Below are positions 23,612 through 31,998 of a DNA stretch of 64,000 nucleotides, one piece after another. A program made the translations under genes and the position numbers. Source of the stretch: Vibrio rumoiensis 1S-45 (GTDB lineage Bacteria; Pseudomonadota; Gammaproteobacteria; Enterobacterales; Vibrionaceae); the NCBI RefSeq assembly GCF_000286955.2, contig NZ_AJYK02000062.1, forward strand, positions 1-64,000. The letters are read 5' to 3'. Position 1 is the stretch's first letter, and each line of letters starts with the position of its first letter. The notes under the pieces were generated by a model. The model was not told the origin of the DNA, made no database searches, and was given only the letters and a program-made list of their open reading frames with translations.

Positions 23612-24862
23612 GTGATAGAGAAACAACGCACCTCTGTAGTAATTATCGGTGCAGGGCCTTCGGGTTCTGTGGCTGCGGCGATTTTAAAGCAACACGATGT
23701 TGATTGTATTGTGTTAGAACGCAGTACTTTCCCTCGTTTCTCTATTGGAGAAAGCTTGCTTCCGGCCTGTATGGAGAGTTTGAAAAAAGCCAAGTTATTT
23801 GATGCAGTGAATAAAGCTGGTTATCAATTTAAAAATGGCGCTGCTTTTCGTCGTAATGGAAAGTACACCCATTTTGATTTCACTCAAAAATACACTGAGG
23901 GAGAAGGTACTACTTTTCAAGTTCAGCGTGGTCCATTTGATAAGTTGCTAGCTGATGAAGCGCAAAAGCAAGGGGTGGAAATACGCTATCAACATACGGT
24001 AACGGCTGTCGATGTTAACCTTGAAAAACCGATCCTTTCTGTGATTGATGAGCAACAGCAGCCTTATCAAATTGAAGCTGATTTCATTTTAGATGCTAGT
24101 GGGTATGGGCGTGTCTTGCCTAGGTTGCTTGATTTGGAATCGCCTTCAGGCTTGCCACCACGTAAAGCAATGTTTACCCATGTCACAGATAACATCACTG
24201 AAAACTTGGCCACCGAGTTAAACTATGATCGTAATAAAATTACTATTTATGTTCACCCAAAACACGCCGATGTGTGGTATTGGTTGATTCCATTTAGTAA
24301 TGGTCGGTGTTCGGTTGGAGTGGTAGCAACGCCTGAGTTTTTTGATTCCTATCCACAAGATGAAATTACTGCGCTAAAGCAACTGACTCAAGAAGAGCCA
24401 CATTTAGGTCAGCTGTTTCGTGATGCCGATTTTTGTCATGCAAGCGGCACCATTGGTGGCTACTCAGCGAACGTAAAACATTTAGCCGCGAATAATTATG
24501 CCATGTTGGGTAATGCTGGGGAGTTTTTAGATCCAGTATTCTCTTCTGGTGTGACAATTGCTATGAAGTCTGCCGAGTTGGCAACTGATGTTCTAGTACG
24601 CCAATTAAAAGGTGAAGCTGTTGATTGGCAGCAGGATTATGCCAAACCGTTAATGGTGGGCGTGAATACGTTCAGGGCTTATGTGGAAGGTTGGTATGAT
24701 GGCCGCTTCCAAAATGTGGTGTTTTTTGAAAATGCTAACCCAGATATTAAAAAGAAAATCAGTTCCATATTGGCAGGTTATGCATGGGATACCAATAACC
24801 CTTATGTCGCAAGTCCTCAAAAGCGTTTAAGTACTTTAGCGGAAATTTGTTCCATCAAGTAA
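23612..24862 (+). CDS. Halogenase-like FAD-dependent oxidoreductase, likely pigment tailoring enzyme
   Basis: This 416-residue FAD enzyme belongs to the group that includes flavin halogenases and geranylgeranyl reductases. It has the N-terminal dinucleotide motif GAGPSG (13-18), FSIGESLLP, and WYWLIP near residue 228, close to the WxWxIP motif of flavin-dependent halogenases. DPVFSSGV is the flavin-contacting block. It is read from GTG 23612, with AGGA ten bases upstream. It diverges from the APE operon, which suggests halogenation or oxidation of the aryl head group. A plain oxidoreductase role is possible. A hairpin overlaps its stop codon. Confidence 0.8.
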   Translation: MIEKQRTSVVIIGAGPSGSVAAAILKQHDVDCIVLERSTFPRFSIGESLLPACMESLKKAKLFDAVNKAGYQFKNGAAFRRNGKYTHFDFTQKYTEGEGTTFQVQRGPFDKLLADEAQKQGVEIRYQHTVTAVDVNLEKPILSVIDEQQQPYQIEADFILDASGYGRVLPRLLDLESPSGLPPRKAMFTHVTDNITENLATELNYDRNKITIYVHPKHADVWYWLIPFSNGRCSVGVVATPEFFDSYPQDEITALKQLTQEEPHLGQLFRDADFCHASGTIGGYSANVKHLAANNYAMLGNAGEFLDPVFSSGVTIAMKSAELATDVLVRQLKGEAVDWQQDYAKPLMVGVNTFRAYVEGWYDGRFQNVVFFENANPDIKKKISSILAGYAWDTNNPYVASPQKRLSTLAEICSIK

Positions 24863-24904
24863 CGTAAAGATGATAACTCTGAATTCTGCATTTTGACGTT
24901 ACTT
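24857..24904 (+). repeat. Palindromic repeat overlapping the stop codon of the flavoprotein gene
   Basis: AAGTAACGTAAAGATG (24857-24872) and CATTTTGACGTTACTT (24889-24904) are inverted repeats with two mismatches, and the TAA stop lies within the left arm. The loop and right arm (CTCTGAATTCTGCA onward) match a second place at 38999-39029. It is therefore probably one copy of a dispersed Vibrio repeat. Confidence 0.55.
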
Positions 24905-24936
24905 GAGTGCTGTTGTCGTGTTGTGATCAATAATAG

Positions 24937-24977
24937 AAAAGCCTCGTCAATGAGTGTGATATTGACGAGGCTTTTTT
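24937..24977. terminator. Bidirectional terminator
   Basis: GCCTCGTCAAT (24941-24951) and ATTGACGAGGC (24961-24971) form a perfect 11-bp stem with A's before and T's after. It serves the flavoprotein gene and the converging HlyD-type gene. Confidence 0.9.
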
Positions 24978-25035
24978 GAATGTTAACTTCTACTTAACGT
25001 CATTCGACTTAACTAGGTTGTGTGGTTACACATTC

Positions 25036-26166
25036 TTAGTGATCAAAGTAGATGTAGTTTTGCCAGCTTTTCATTCGAATGAGTATCTTACGAATAATGG
25101 CTATTTCTTCGAGACGCTCAGAGTAAACCGCGATTTCAACATTTGTCCCCATCGGAAGGTTGTACTGGCTTATATCATCGTGAAGTTTAAACTTAACCAT
25201 AATTCGGCCTTGAGTTTGCAGAGCATTAGTGCCTAATAAGGCGCCGCCTGCTTGTATTTGACTCTCGGCAATGGCAGGTATGATTTGTGTTACTTCCGCT
25301 TTGAATGATTTACCCGGTAAAGCACGGAAAATAACATCAGCTTCTTCGCCAACTTTAATGCTTAAAGCAGAGTTTTGACGGAAAGCACCAACAAAGTAAT
25401 GATCTTGCGTGCTAATAAAGGTGAGGATTGGCTTTAATGGGAGTGGTACCGCCATGACACCTGGTTTTAGCGCTAATTGAGAAACGTAACCATCGGTTGG
25501 CGCACGAATGACGGTTTGATCCAAGTTAAATTGAGCTTGGTCGAGTGCAGCTTGTGCTTCTGCAACGGAAGTATTTACTCCATCGATTTGTGATTCAAAT
25601 GCAGCTTTAGCGGCATTTTCACTGGCCATAGCAGCTTGATAAGCAGCTTCTGCACCTTTTGCTGCTTGTCTTGTGTCATCAACTTGTTGCAAAGTAAACG
25701 CGCCACGTTTGTAGCCTTTTTGGTAACGAGCCGCTTCACGTTGAGTACGATCTCTTTCTGCTACCGATTGAGCTGTCACCGCTGCTGCTTGTTTGTAGGC
25801 GGCTTCTAACACCAAAACATTTTGTTTTGCTGCCGCTAATGCCGCTTGTTTCTGAACCACAATGGCTTTAAACGGTGTGTCATCTAAATGAACAAGTGCA
25901 TCACCTTGCTTAACTAATTGGTTCGGTTCTATATCCACCGATACAACACGAGCCCGAACGTTGGAAACCATTGGGGTGGTGCTATAAATTTGCCCGCCAA
26001 GTTGTGTAAATGGGTGGAGATAGTTCATCGATAAAAATATCGTACCCAATAAAACAACGCCGCCAAGCACCGCAGTTGGAACAGTCCATTTATTAAGGGG
26101 GATACGAAAGATTTTAAAAATGGCAATACAAAAAGCGATATAGGTCAGAGTCAGTATCGTTTCCAT
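25036..26166 (-). CDS. yibH: HlyD-family membrane fusion protein (YibH-like)
   Basis: This 376-residue periplasmic adaptor has two N-terminal hydrophobic segments (about 5-20 and 30-47). A lipoyl half-motif (VSVDIEPNQLVKQGDALVHLD) leads into a long alanine-rich coiled coil (about 100-210), then a beta-barrel part. Such proteins bridge inner-membrane transporters and an outer-membrane channel. Its start overlaps the stop of the DUF3302 gene (TAATG), the same pair as E. coli yibI-yibH. No dedicated transporter or outer channel is adjacent. Confidence 0.85.
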   Translation of the reverse strand: METILTLTYIAFCIAIFKIFRIPLNKWTVPTAVLGGVVLLGTIFLSMNYLHPFTQLGGQIYSTTPMVSNVRARVVSVDIEPNQLVKQGDALVHLDDTPFKAIVVQKQAALAAAKQNVLVLEAAYKQAAAVTAQSVAERDRTQREAARYQKGYKRGAFTLQQVDDTRQAAKGAEAAYQAAMASENAAKAAFESQIDGVNTSVAEAQAALDQAQFNLDQTVIRAPTDGYVSQLALKPGVMAVPLPLKPILTFISTQDHYFVGAFRQNSALSIKVGEEADVIFRALPGKSFKAEVTQIIPAIAESQIQAGGALLGTNALQTQGRIMVKFKLHDDISQYNLPMGTNVEIAVYSERLEEIAIIRKILIRMKSWQNYIYFDH

Positions 26167-26603
26167 TATTTAGACTCTCCTGTGATGTTGTTCGGTGTCT
26201 GGCTGGTTTCTTGTTCTGGTTGGTTGTGCTGTGCCTGATGATCTTGTTGCGCTGTAGCACTTTCTTTTGTTTGAGAGGTAAGCTGAGCCAACTGTTCTTG
26301 CAACTGAATAACTTGACTGGAAAGTTCATCAACTCGATGTTGAACATCATGCTGTTCTTCTTGTAGCTTGGTGAAGCCCCATCCTCGGTCTTCGCGCCAT
26401 AAGGTCGCCCATATCCACAAAAACGGCCATAAAACGTGTAATGTAAACAAGCTTACCCAGCCTGCTACATGAATGGCATCTTGATGAGGGTGGTTACGTT
26501 TTTTAGATATTTCATACGGGATATCATGTATAACGATGATGCCGTAAAATATCACCAGTACTACAAAGATGAGTATGCCTAAGGCTACATAATCTAGTGT
26601 CAT
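26166..26603 (-). CDS. yibI: DUF3302 inner-membrane protein (YibI-like)
   Basis: This 145-residue protein has two hydrophobic segments (about 5-25 and 48-66), then a glutamine-rich coiled coil and a polar tail. This fits DUF3302/YibI, which always accompanies a HlyD-type adaptor. The two genes form an operon with one-base overlap. The role is unknown; it may complete a small export complex with the adaptor. Confidence 0.83.
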   Translation of the reverse strand: MTLDYVALGILIFVVLVIFYGIIVIHDIPYEISKKRNHPHQDAIHVAGWVSLFTLHVLWPFLWIWATLWREDRGWGFTKLQEEQHDVQHRVDELSSQVIQLQEQLAQLTSQTKESATAQQDHQAQHNQPEQETSQTPNNITGESK

Positions 26604-26860
26604 TGTCTTTCCTTATTGGTTCGCTTTCTGTATTGAGCATATCATTAGCTTTATCGAAAGTAATTCAGCATCATCTTTTACTGAGGCTCGTTATTATTGT
26701 AGGGTAAACAGAGGCTTAATCCGAAGGGTTTTCTGCTTCTTTAAGGGAAACGTCTCATAATATGGATGTGTTGAACGTTTTTTATGCTAATTCAGTTTAA
26801 ATGATGATAATAAAAAGTCATAAACTTTAACAAAAATAACATCAAAGTGATGGTGGAAAA

Positions 26861-27850
26861 ATGAAAGACAGTGTTATTCAAGCACTAAAAAAAGAATGGT
26901 TCTTGGTCGCAATGGTGATCGCCATGATTTTAGCGTCAGTGATTCCTCAGGTAGGGAAAAGCGATGGATTACTGCATTTAGATAACATTACCGGTATAGG
27001 TATTGCTCTGGTGTTTTTTTTGCATGGGATTGGTTTATCACCCAAAGCATTAAAAGATGGCGTGAGTAACTGGCGTTTGCATCTTTTTATCCAATCGGCC
27101 ACTTTTGTTGTTTATCCGATGTTATGGGTGATCTTTGGTCAAGGCATGTTGGCATTAATGCCGAGTGCACTGGCGTTTGGCTTTTGTTTCTTATTTGTGT
27201 TGCCAAGTACTATTTCTTCCTCTGTTGCTATGACGGCAATTGGTAAAGGTAATATGCCAGGGGCGATCTTTAATGCATCATTGTCGAGCATTTTAGGTAT
27301 CTTCATTACACCCTTGTTAATCCAAGTATTTATGGGCTTTGAAGGACTTCATCTTGATATTATGGATTCGATTACCTCGATATCGAAAATGCTATTATTA
27401 CCTATGATATTAGGACAGGTGTTAAGGCCATTATTGCTGAGTACGTTTGAAAAGCATAAGAATATTGTTGGTAAGTTGGATAAATACGTCATCTTATTAA
27501 TTGTGTTTAATGCTTTCAGTGATTCTGTCGCTGAAGGGATTTGGCATAGTTTCTCTATTGAATATGTCTTGATGTCGGTGCTGATTTGTTGCGTTGTTTT
27601 AGCGTTCATTGTGCAATTGATGGTATGGAGTGCAAAACGCTTTGGCTTTGATCATGCAGATGAAGTGGCAGCTGTGTTTTGTGGTAGTAAAAAAACCTTA
27701 GCGGCAGGTGTGCCTATGGCGAAAGTGATTTTTGGCGCAGACCCACGATTAGGTATGATTTTATTGCCGATAATGATTTATCATCCATTGCAGATTTTTT
27801 ACTGTGCGGTGCTCGCTAATCGATATCAAAAGAAAGCTTTATCTATATAA
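26861..27850 (+). CDS. yfeH: Bile acid:sodium symporter-family transporter (YfeH-like)
   Basis: This 329-residue membrane protein has about nine or ten helices and resembles the SBF-like YfeH group of the bile acid:sodium symporter superfamily. Characteristic stretches are LPSTISSSVAMTAI (about 112-125) and FCGSKKTLAAGVPMAK (about 275-290). ATG 26861 follows the purine-rich GGTGGAAAA. It is the first gene on the plus strand after a 257-bp divergent gap. The substrate is not known. Confidence 0.86.
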   Translation: MKDSVIQALKKEWFLVAMVIAMILASVIPQVGKSDGLLHLDNITGIGIALVFFLHGIGLSPKALKDGVSNWRLHLFIQSATFVVYPMLWVIFGQGMLALMPSALAFGFCFLFVLPSTISSSVAMTAIGKGNMPGAIFNASLSSILGIFITPLLIQVFMGFEGLHLDIMDSITSISKMLLLPMILGQVLRPLLLSTFEKHKNIVGKLDKYVILLIVFNAFSDSVAEGIWHSFSIEYVLMSVLICCVVLAFIVQLMVWSAKRFGFDHADEVAAVFCGSKKTLAAGVPMAKVIFGADPRLGMILLPIMIYHPLQIFYCAVLANRYQKKALSI

Positions 27851-27930
27851 ATGATTGGATATAGATAAATGAGAGATACCGATAAAACGTGAATTGTTTA
27901 TTCTTTACCTTGCAGAAGAGGTTGTGAAAT

Positions 27931-28584
27931 ATGTTTGAAATGCCACAACAGTGGATTGATTTCGCCCAAGATTATTACAAGTGGTTAATCACTGCAGTGC
28001 TTCTGATTTTTTATCCGATGCTACGCCGCATGCCAGCCAAAATCTTTTTGCGCAGCATGAAAGCCGGGATTAGTCCGCATCGAAAGCAACGTGCTCGGTT
28101 ACTACTTAACACCATCACATCTATTCTTTTGATTTGTGTCTTGTTGATGATCTGGGGAATTGAACTGCGTGGTTTGCTGGTGGTTGGCTCTTCCATGTTT
28201 GCATTACTGGGCGTGGCGCTATTTGCCGGTTGGTCTTTATTAAGTAATTTAACCAGTTTCTTGATTTTGTTTACCCAAAATGATTGTCGTATTGGGCGTT
28301 GGGTAAGGGTTGTGGATGGCGCAAACTTTATCGAAGGTGAAATTATTGAAATGTCGTTTATGAATGTGCAGATGCGCAATATAGACGGTGATGCCGTGTT
28401 GTATCCGAACAACTTATTTATTACTCGCCCTGTGATTGTATTAAAAAATGCACCGCAGCCAAAAGTTGAGTCAGACACGATTGAAAGCAATGAATTAAAA
28501 CCAGAATTACAATCTGAGATAAAGGTAGAACCCGTCTCGACGACGACGACGACGACGACACCGCCGACGACCAAAATCAGCTAA
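27931..28584 (+). CDS. Short MscS-family mechanosensitive channel
   Basis: This 217-residue protein has about three hydrophobic segments (16-32, 58-78, 82-110) and a beta domain (DCRIGRWVRVVDG to LYPNN). That equals the pore helix and middle domain of MscS. The C-terminal vestibule domain is absent. Instead the protein ends in a charged linker and a threonine run coded by six ACG codons and one ACA. It may be a natural minimal channel. Ion conduction is inferred from the family. Confidence 0.8.
   Translation: MFEMPQQWIDFAQDYYKWLITAVLLIFYPMLRRMPAKIFLRSMKAGISPHRKQRARLLLNTITSILLICVLLMIWGIELRGLLVVGSSMFALLGVALFAGWSLLSNLTSFLILFTQNDCRIGRWVRVVDGANFIEGEIIEMSFMNVQMRNIDGDAVLYPNNLFITRPVIVLKNAPQPKVESDTIESNELKPELQSEIKVEPVSTTTTTTTPPTTKIS
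28538..28560 (+). repeat. Trinucleotide repeat (CGA)7 in the mscS-like gene
   Basis: Seven tandem CGA units at 28538-28558 are read in frame as ACG threonine codons. Changes in copy number would lengthen or shorten the threonine run without breaking the frame. Confidence 0.9.
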
Positions 28585-28609
28585 ATTGGCTTTTAAGTAC
28601 AATATTTCA

Positions 28610-28648
28610 GCCTCAATCATGCCTTTTTCGGTGTTATTGAGGCTTTTT
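28610..28648 (+). terminator. Terminator after the mscS-like gene
   Basis: GCCTCAAT (28610-28617) and ATTGAGGC (28636-28643) form an 8-bp stem with an 18-base loop, followed by five T's. Confidence 0.8.
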
Positions 28649-28765
28649 ATTTGATGTTAAATATTTTTTTGAGAGTTAGCTCACAAAAGGTTTTACAAAG
28701 ACATAAGCATCGACAATAATACGCCGCTTTTTATCGTTTCGATCACATTTTAACCAGGTAACCTT

Positions 28766-29380
28766 ATGTCGACGTCAATCACTACAAAACCAGCAAACCC
28801 AGCACCATTAGGCCTAATGGCTTTTGGTATGACAACGATTCTTTTGAATCTGCATAACGTAGGTTTATTTCCATTAAGCACAGTTATTCTTGCTATGGGC
28901 ATTTTTTACGGTGGTATCGCTCAGGTGATCGCCGGCATCATGGAATACAAAAACGGTAATACGTTTGGTACCACTGCATTTACCTCTTATGGCATGTTTT
29001 GGCTATCTTTAGTGGGTTTAATCCTAATGCCAGGTATGGGCTTAGGTGAAGCGACGTCTGCTTACTTCTTAGCGTCTTACTTGACGATTTGGGGCATCTT
29101 TACGGGTTTAATGTTCATTGCAACATTGGCTCGCTACCCAGTTGCTAAGCAAGTGGTATTTGGTAGCTTAACCGTATTATTCTTCTTACTTGCAGCCGGT
29201 GATTTCACTGGTAATGCAACGATTGGCCACATTGCTGGTATCGTCGGTTTATTCTGTGGCTCAAGTGCTGTTTATTTAGCCATGGCAACCATCATCAATG
29301 GTGAGTTCGGTCGTAGCGTACTGCCAATCGGTGAAAAGAAAGTGAAAGCGACAGTAGAAGAACTAAAAGCAGCAGCTTAA
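28766..29380 (+). CDS. satP: Acetate/succinate transporter SatP (AceTr family)
   Basis: This 204-residue protein is of the acetate uptake transporter family (SatP/YaaH). The signature NPAPLGLMAFGMTT lies at residues 12-25, and six hydrophobic segments follow. The family moves acetate or succinate with protons across the inner membrane. The gene stands alone between two terminators. AGGTAACC before ATG 28766 is the ribosome site. Confidence 0.92.
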   Translation: MSTSITTKPANPAPLGLMAFGMTTILLNLHNVGLFPLSTVILAMGIFYGGIAQVIAGIMEYKNGNTFGTTAFTSYGMFWLSLVGLILMPGMGLGEATSAYFLASYLTIWGIFTGLMFIATLARYPVAKQVVFGSLTVLFFLLAAGDFTGNATIGHIAGIVGLFCGSSAVYLAMATIINGEFGRSVLPIGEKKVKATVEELKAAA

Positions 29381-29405
29381 TCTTTACTGAAGCTTCAAAC
29401 TAAAG

Positions 29406-29432
29406 AACCTCAGCCATTCGCTGAGGTTTTTT
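29406..29432 (+). terminator. Terminator after satP
   Basis: AACCTCAGC (29406-29414) and GCTGAGGTT (29420-29428) form a perfect 9-bp stem with a five-base loop and a T-run. Confidence 0.9.
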
Positions 29433-29523
29433 GTATTTAACGACATATCAATTAGATTTTAATTGAAAGCTGTAATAGTATTGAGCACCTGCCATAAGGC
29501 AGACACAATTTATTTAATTTATT

Positions 29524-29668
29524 CTCAGGGCGGGGTGTAATTCCCCACCGGCGGTATATAACGCATTGTGACGTTATCAGCCCGCGAGCGCTTGATTTTC
29601 GGATCAAGGTCAGCAGATCTGGTGAGATGCCAGAGCCGACAGTAATAGTCTGGATGGGAGAGGATATA
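29524..29668 (+). promoter_or_regulatory. FMN riboswitch (RFN element) controlling ribB
   Basis: The conserved blocks of the RFN aptamer occur in order: CAGGGCGGGGTGTAATTCCC, CACCGGCGGTA, CAGCCCGCGAGCG, then AGCAGATCTGGTG and GCCAGAGCCGACAGT, ending in AGTCTGGATGGGAGA. The aptamer binds FMN and shuts off riboflavin synthesis genes. The ribB start is 138 bases further on. Between them CCTG (29774-29777) could pair with CAGG (29791-29794) at the ribosome site, so control is probably at translation. Bases 29381-29523 hold only the satP terminator and the promoter region. Confidence 0.95.
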
Positions 29669-29805
29669 TTGCGCTTAATTACCCTTTATTTTTTTATAAA
29701 GGAAGTTAAGTGCATTTAACGTTTGATCAAAAACGCAGCCTCGCTGTGTCTGGGTCGAACCCCTTCTGCATAGCCCTGATTCTGGTATCTACAGGAGCTA
29801 TTACC

Positions 29806-30468
29806 ATGAATCAGAAACAACCTTCTTTACTTGCTGAATTTGGCAACCCAATCGAACGTGTTGAAGCTGCATTACTTGCAATACAACAAGGCCAAGGCGT
29901 ACTTGTGCTGGATGATGAAGATCGCGAAAACGAAGGCGATATGATTTATTCTGCTGAAAACTTAACGGACGCTCAAATGGCATTGATGATCCGCGAAGGC
30001 AGTGGCATTGTGTGTTTGTGCTTAAGTGACGAGCAAGCTGATCAACTTGAATTGCCGCCAATGGTCGTGGATAACAATAGCCAAAATCAAACTGCATTTA
30101 CCGTGTCGATTGAAGCCAAACAAGGCGTGACGACTGGTGTTTCAGCAGCAGATCGAGTGACCACCATTAAAACTGCTATCTTTGCTGATGCAAAGCCAAG
30201 CGATCTTGCTCGTCCAGGTCATGTTTTCCCATTACGCGCTCGTAAAGGAGGAGTACTTACGCGCCGCGGTCATACCGAAGGCACAACAGACCTAATGCAA
30301 CTAGCCGGTTTAAATCCAGCAGGTGTATTGTGTGAAGTGACAAACCCGGATGGTACGATGGCGCGAGCAGAAGAAATTGTCGCTTTTGGTAAGCTTCACA
30401 ATATGCCAGTGCTGACGATTGAAGATATCGTTCAATACCGCCAATCGTTAATGAAGAAACAAGCTTAA
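29806..30468 (+). CDS. ribB: 3,4-dihydroxy-2-butanone-4-phosphate synthase
   Basis: This 220-residue enzyme makes 3,4-dihydroxy-2-butanone 4-phosphate from ribulose 5-phosphate for riboflavin synthesis. Motifs are [11 protein letters not shown] (about 34-44, metal and substrate), [10 protein letters not shown] and RRGHTEG. It is a stand-alone RibB without a GTP cyclohydrolase domain. ATG 29806 with AGGAG upstream is the start; the frame stays open for 32 more codons to the left, into the leader. It sits under an FMN riboswitch. Confidence 0.95.
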   Translation: MNQKQPSLLAEFGNPIERVEAALLAIQQGQGVLVLDDEDRENEGDMIYSAENLTDAQMALMIREGSGIVCLCLSDEQADQLELPPMVVDNNSQNQTAFTVSIEAKQGVTTGVSAADRVTTIKTAIFADAKPSDLARPGHVFPLRARKGGVLTRRGHTEGTTDLMQLAGLNPAGVLCEVTNPDGTMARAEEIVAFGKLHNMPVLTIEDIVQYRQSLMKKQA

Positions 30469-30511
30469 TCATTCTTTTGTACTAAGCTTAGAGTGCTTTA
30501 ACATGATAAAA

Positions 30512-30536
30512 AGCCACTAATATGTGGCTTTTTTTG
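30512..30536 (+). terminator. Terminator after ribB
   Basis: AGCCAC (30512-30517) and GTGGCT (30524-30529) with flanking A and T runs give an efficient-looking terminator. The rest of the 280-bp gap to the next gene holds a further 6-bp hairpin (GCCTCA 30685-30690 with TGAGGC 30704-30709) and nothing else I can name. Confidence 0.85.
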
Positions 30537-30748
30537 TACTCGTAAGCGAGCAGTGATGGTTTTAACTGATAGAAATGTTATTAAAATGTGAGTTTTGTGA
30601 GCAAGAGAGATGTCTTTTAGCCAACAACAAGATAAATTAAACAGTTGTTTGACTCTCAATTTTGAGTACAAAGTATTATAAAAAGCCTCAATGCCTCCTA
30701 CCATGAGGCCTTAATGATAGGCATTAAATTAGGACGGAGAATTTTTAC

Positions 30749-31804
30749 ATGGATTTTTTCACACCAATTACTCACTTTGACAACACTCGCCAGGCTTCAG
30801 GCCAACAACAACGAGTCGAAGATACACGTGCGGCGGCATTATTGTTTCGTGAAGAAATGTTAGCTGGCCCGAAAGTGAAATACTTTCAATCATTTGATCT
30901 CATCAAAGTGCCTTATCCAGTACGTTATGGTTTACGTAATGCTTTCTCATGCGAGCGATTTGTAGAATACATGCACATTCAAAACCGTGTATTCGTCGTG
31001 CAATTTGAGACATCGGAAGGCATGAAAACCATGCTGGTTTCTCCATCGGATCACGAACGCGGTGGCGAAACGCCATTCTTCCGTCGTTTGCAAGATAACA
31101 CTCCAGGTTGGATCACTAAGTTCTTATTGCAACGTCAATTTACCGTCCCTGAAGTGCTGGCAAGCATAGGCTTAAAGCCAGAAGATATTGATTACATTAC
31201 TTATGATCATCTGCATACTCAAGATGTAAGACGTTGGCTTGGAACCGACACTGAACAAGCTTTCTTCCCGAATGCCAAGTTATTAGTGCATAAAAAAGAA
31301 TGGGAATCGACCCAAGACCTAAATCCGTATCAAGCTGATTGGTATTGCCCAAGCGGTATTAAAGGCATTCCAGAAGATCGTGTGATTCAATTTGAAGGAT
31401 CTATTATGCTCGGTGAGGGCGTGGCTCTGGTCCATACTCCTGGTCACACAGAAGGTAATCACTCTATCATAACCCACACTGATGAAGGGCTTTGGGTTAC
31501 CAGTGAAAATGGCGTGAGTGTTGATGCTTATGCGCCTAAGCTTTCTAAAGCAGCTGGGGTGTCAAAGTATGCCGATACCATTGGCACTGAGGTGATTATT
31601 AACGGTAACACCATGGAAAATGCGGTTGATCAGTACATTTCAATGGTGATGGAAAAAACCATTGCTGGGCCTTCAAAGCGAGATCCTCGCTTCCCTAATA
31701 TGTTTCCATCGTCGGAAATGTCACCTTATTGGCTTTTCCCCGGTACTAAACCTGCATTTTATGTTGGCTCGGCAAAACATGGTCAGTTAGTGAAACCGGC
31801 CTAA
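30749..31804 (+). CDS. Metallo-beta-lactamase-fold hydrolase
   Basis: This 351-residue protein has the metallo-beta-lactamase fold. The first metal motif reads DHLHTQDVRRW near residue 150, so the usual HxHxDH is changed to HxHxQD. HTPGHTEGNHS (about 231-241) is a standard second motif. It may be a lactonase or other hydrolase, or a one-metal enzyme. It stands alone between terminators, with AGGACGGAG before the ATG. Substrate unknown. Confidence 0.78.
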   Translation: MDFFTPITHFDNTRQASGQQQRVEDTRAAALLFREEMLAGPKVKYFQSFDLIKVPYPVRYGLRNAFSCERFVEYMHIQNRVFVVQFETSEGMKTMLVSPSDHERGGETPFFRRLQDNTPGWITKFLLQRQFTVPEVLASIGLKPEDIDYITYDHLHTQDVRRWLGTDTEQAFFPNAKLLVHKKEWESTQDLNPYQADWYCPSGIKGIPEDRVIQFEGSIMLGEGVALVHTPGHTEGNHSIITHTDEGLWVTSENGVSVDAYAPKLSKAAGVSKYADTIGTEVIINGNTMENAVDQYISMVMEKTIAGPSKRDPRFPNMFPSSEMSPYWLFPGTKPAFYVGSAKHGQLVKPA

Positions 31805-31849
31805 GATAGTCTCTAGGTAAAAATAAATAACCTTTGGTTAACAATCAAA

Positions 31850-31885
31850 AAGCTTGAGAGGCAATTGTCTACTCAAGCTTTTTTG
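31850..31885 (+). terminator. Terminator after the metallo-hydrolase gene
   Basis: AAGCTTGAG (31850-31858) and CTCAAGCTT (31872-31880) form a perfect 9-bp stem followed by T's. Confidence 0.85.
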
Positions 31886-31952
31886 ATCGGATGGTTGACT
31901 GTAAATTCATTATTTTGTTTGATATGGATTTTAAGCGATAATTAGCCGATGT

Positions 31953-31992
31953 AAAAAAGGCGTAGCGGGTAATTAACCTGCTACGCCTTTTT
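31953..31992 (-). terminator. Terminator after the tRNA-Ile gene
   Basis: GGCGTAGC (31959-31966) and GCTACGCC (31980-31987) pair perfectly, with six A's on the left and T's on the right. Read on the minus strand it directly follows the tRNA 3' end. Confidence 0.85.
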
Positions 31993-31998
31993 TGTATA

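Noticed and set aside
24976..25236. Plus-strand open frame of 86 codons opposite the HlyD-type gene
   Set aside because: It is a shadow of the adaptor gene on the other strand and lacks its own signals.
28538..28560. (CGA)7 as a phase-variation switch
   Set aside because: The unit is three bases and in frame, so it cannot turn the gene off by slippage.
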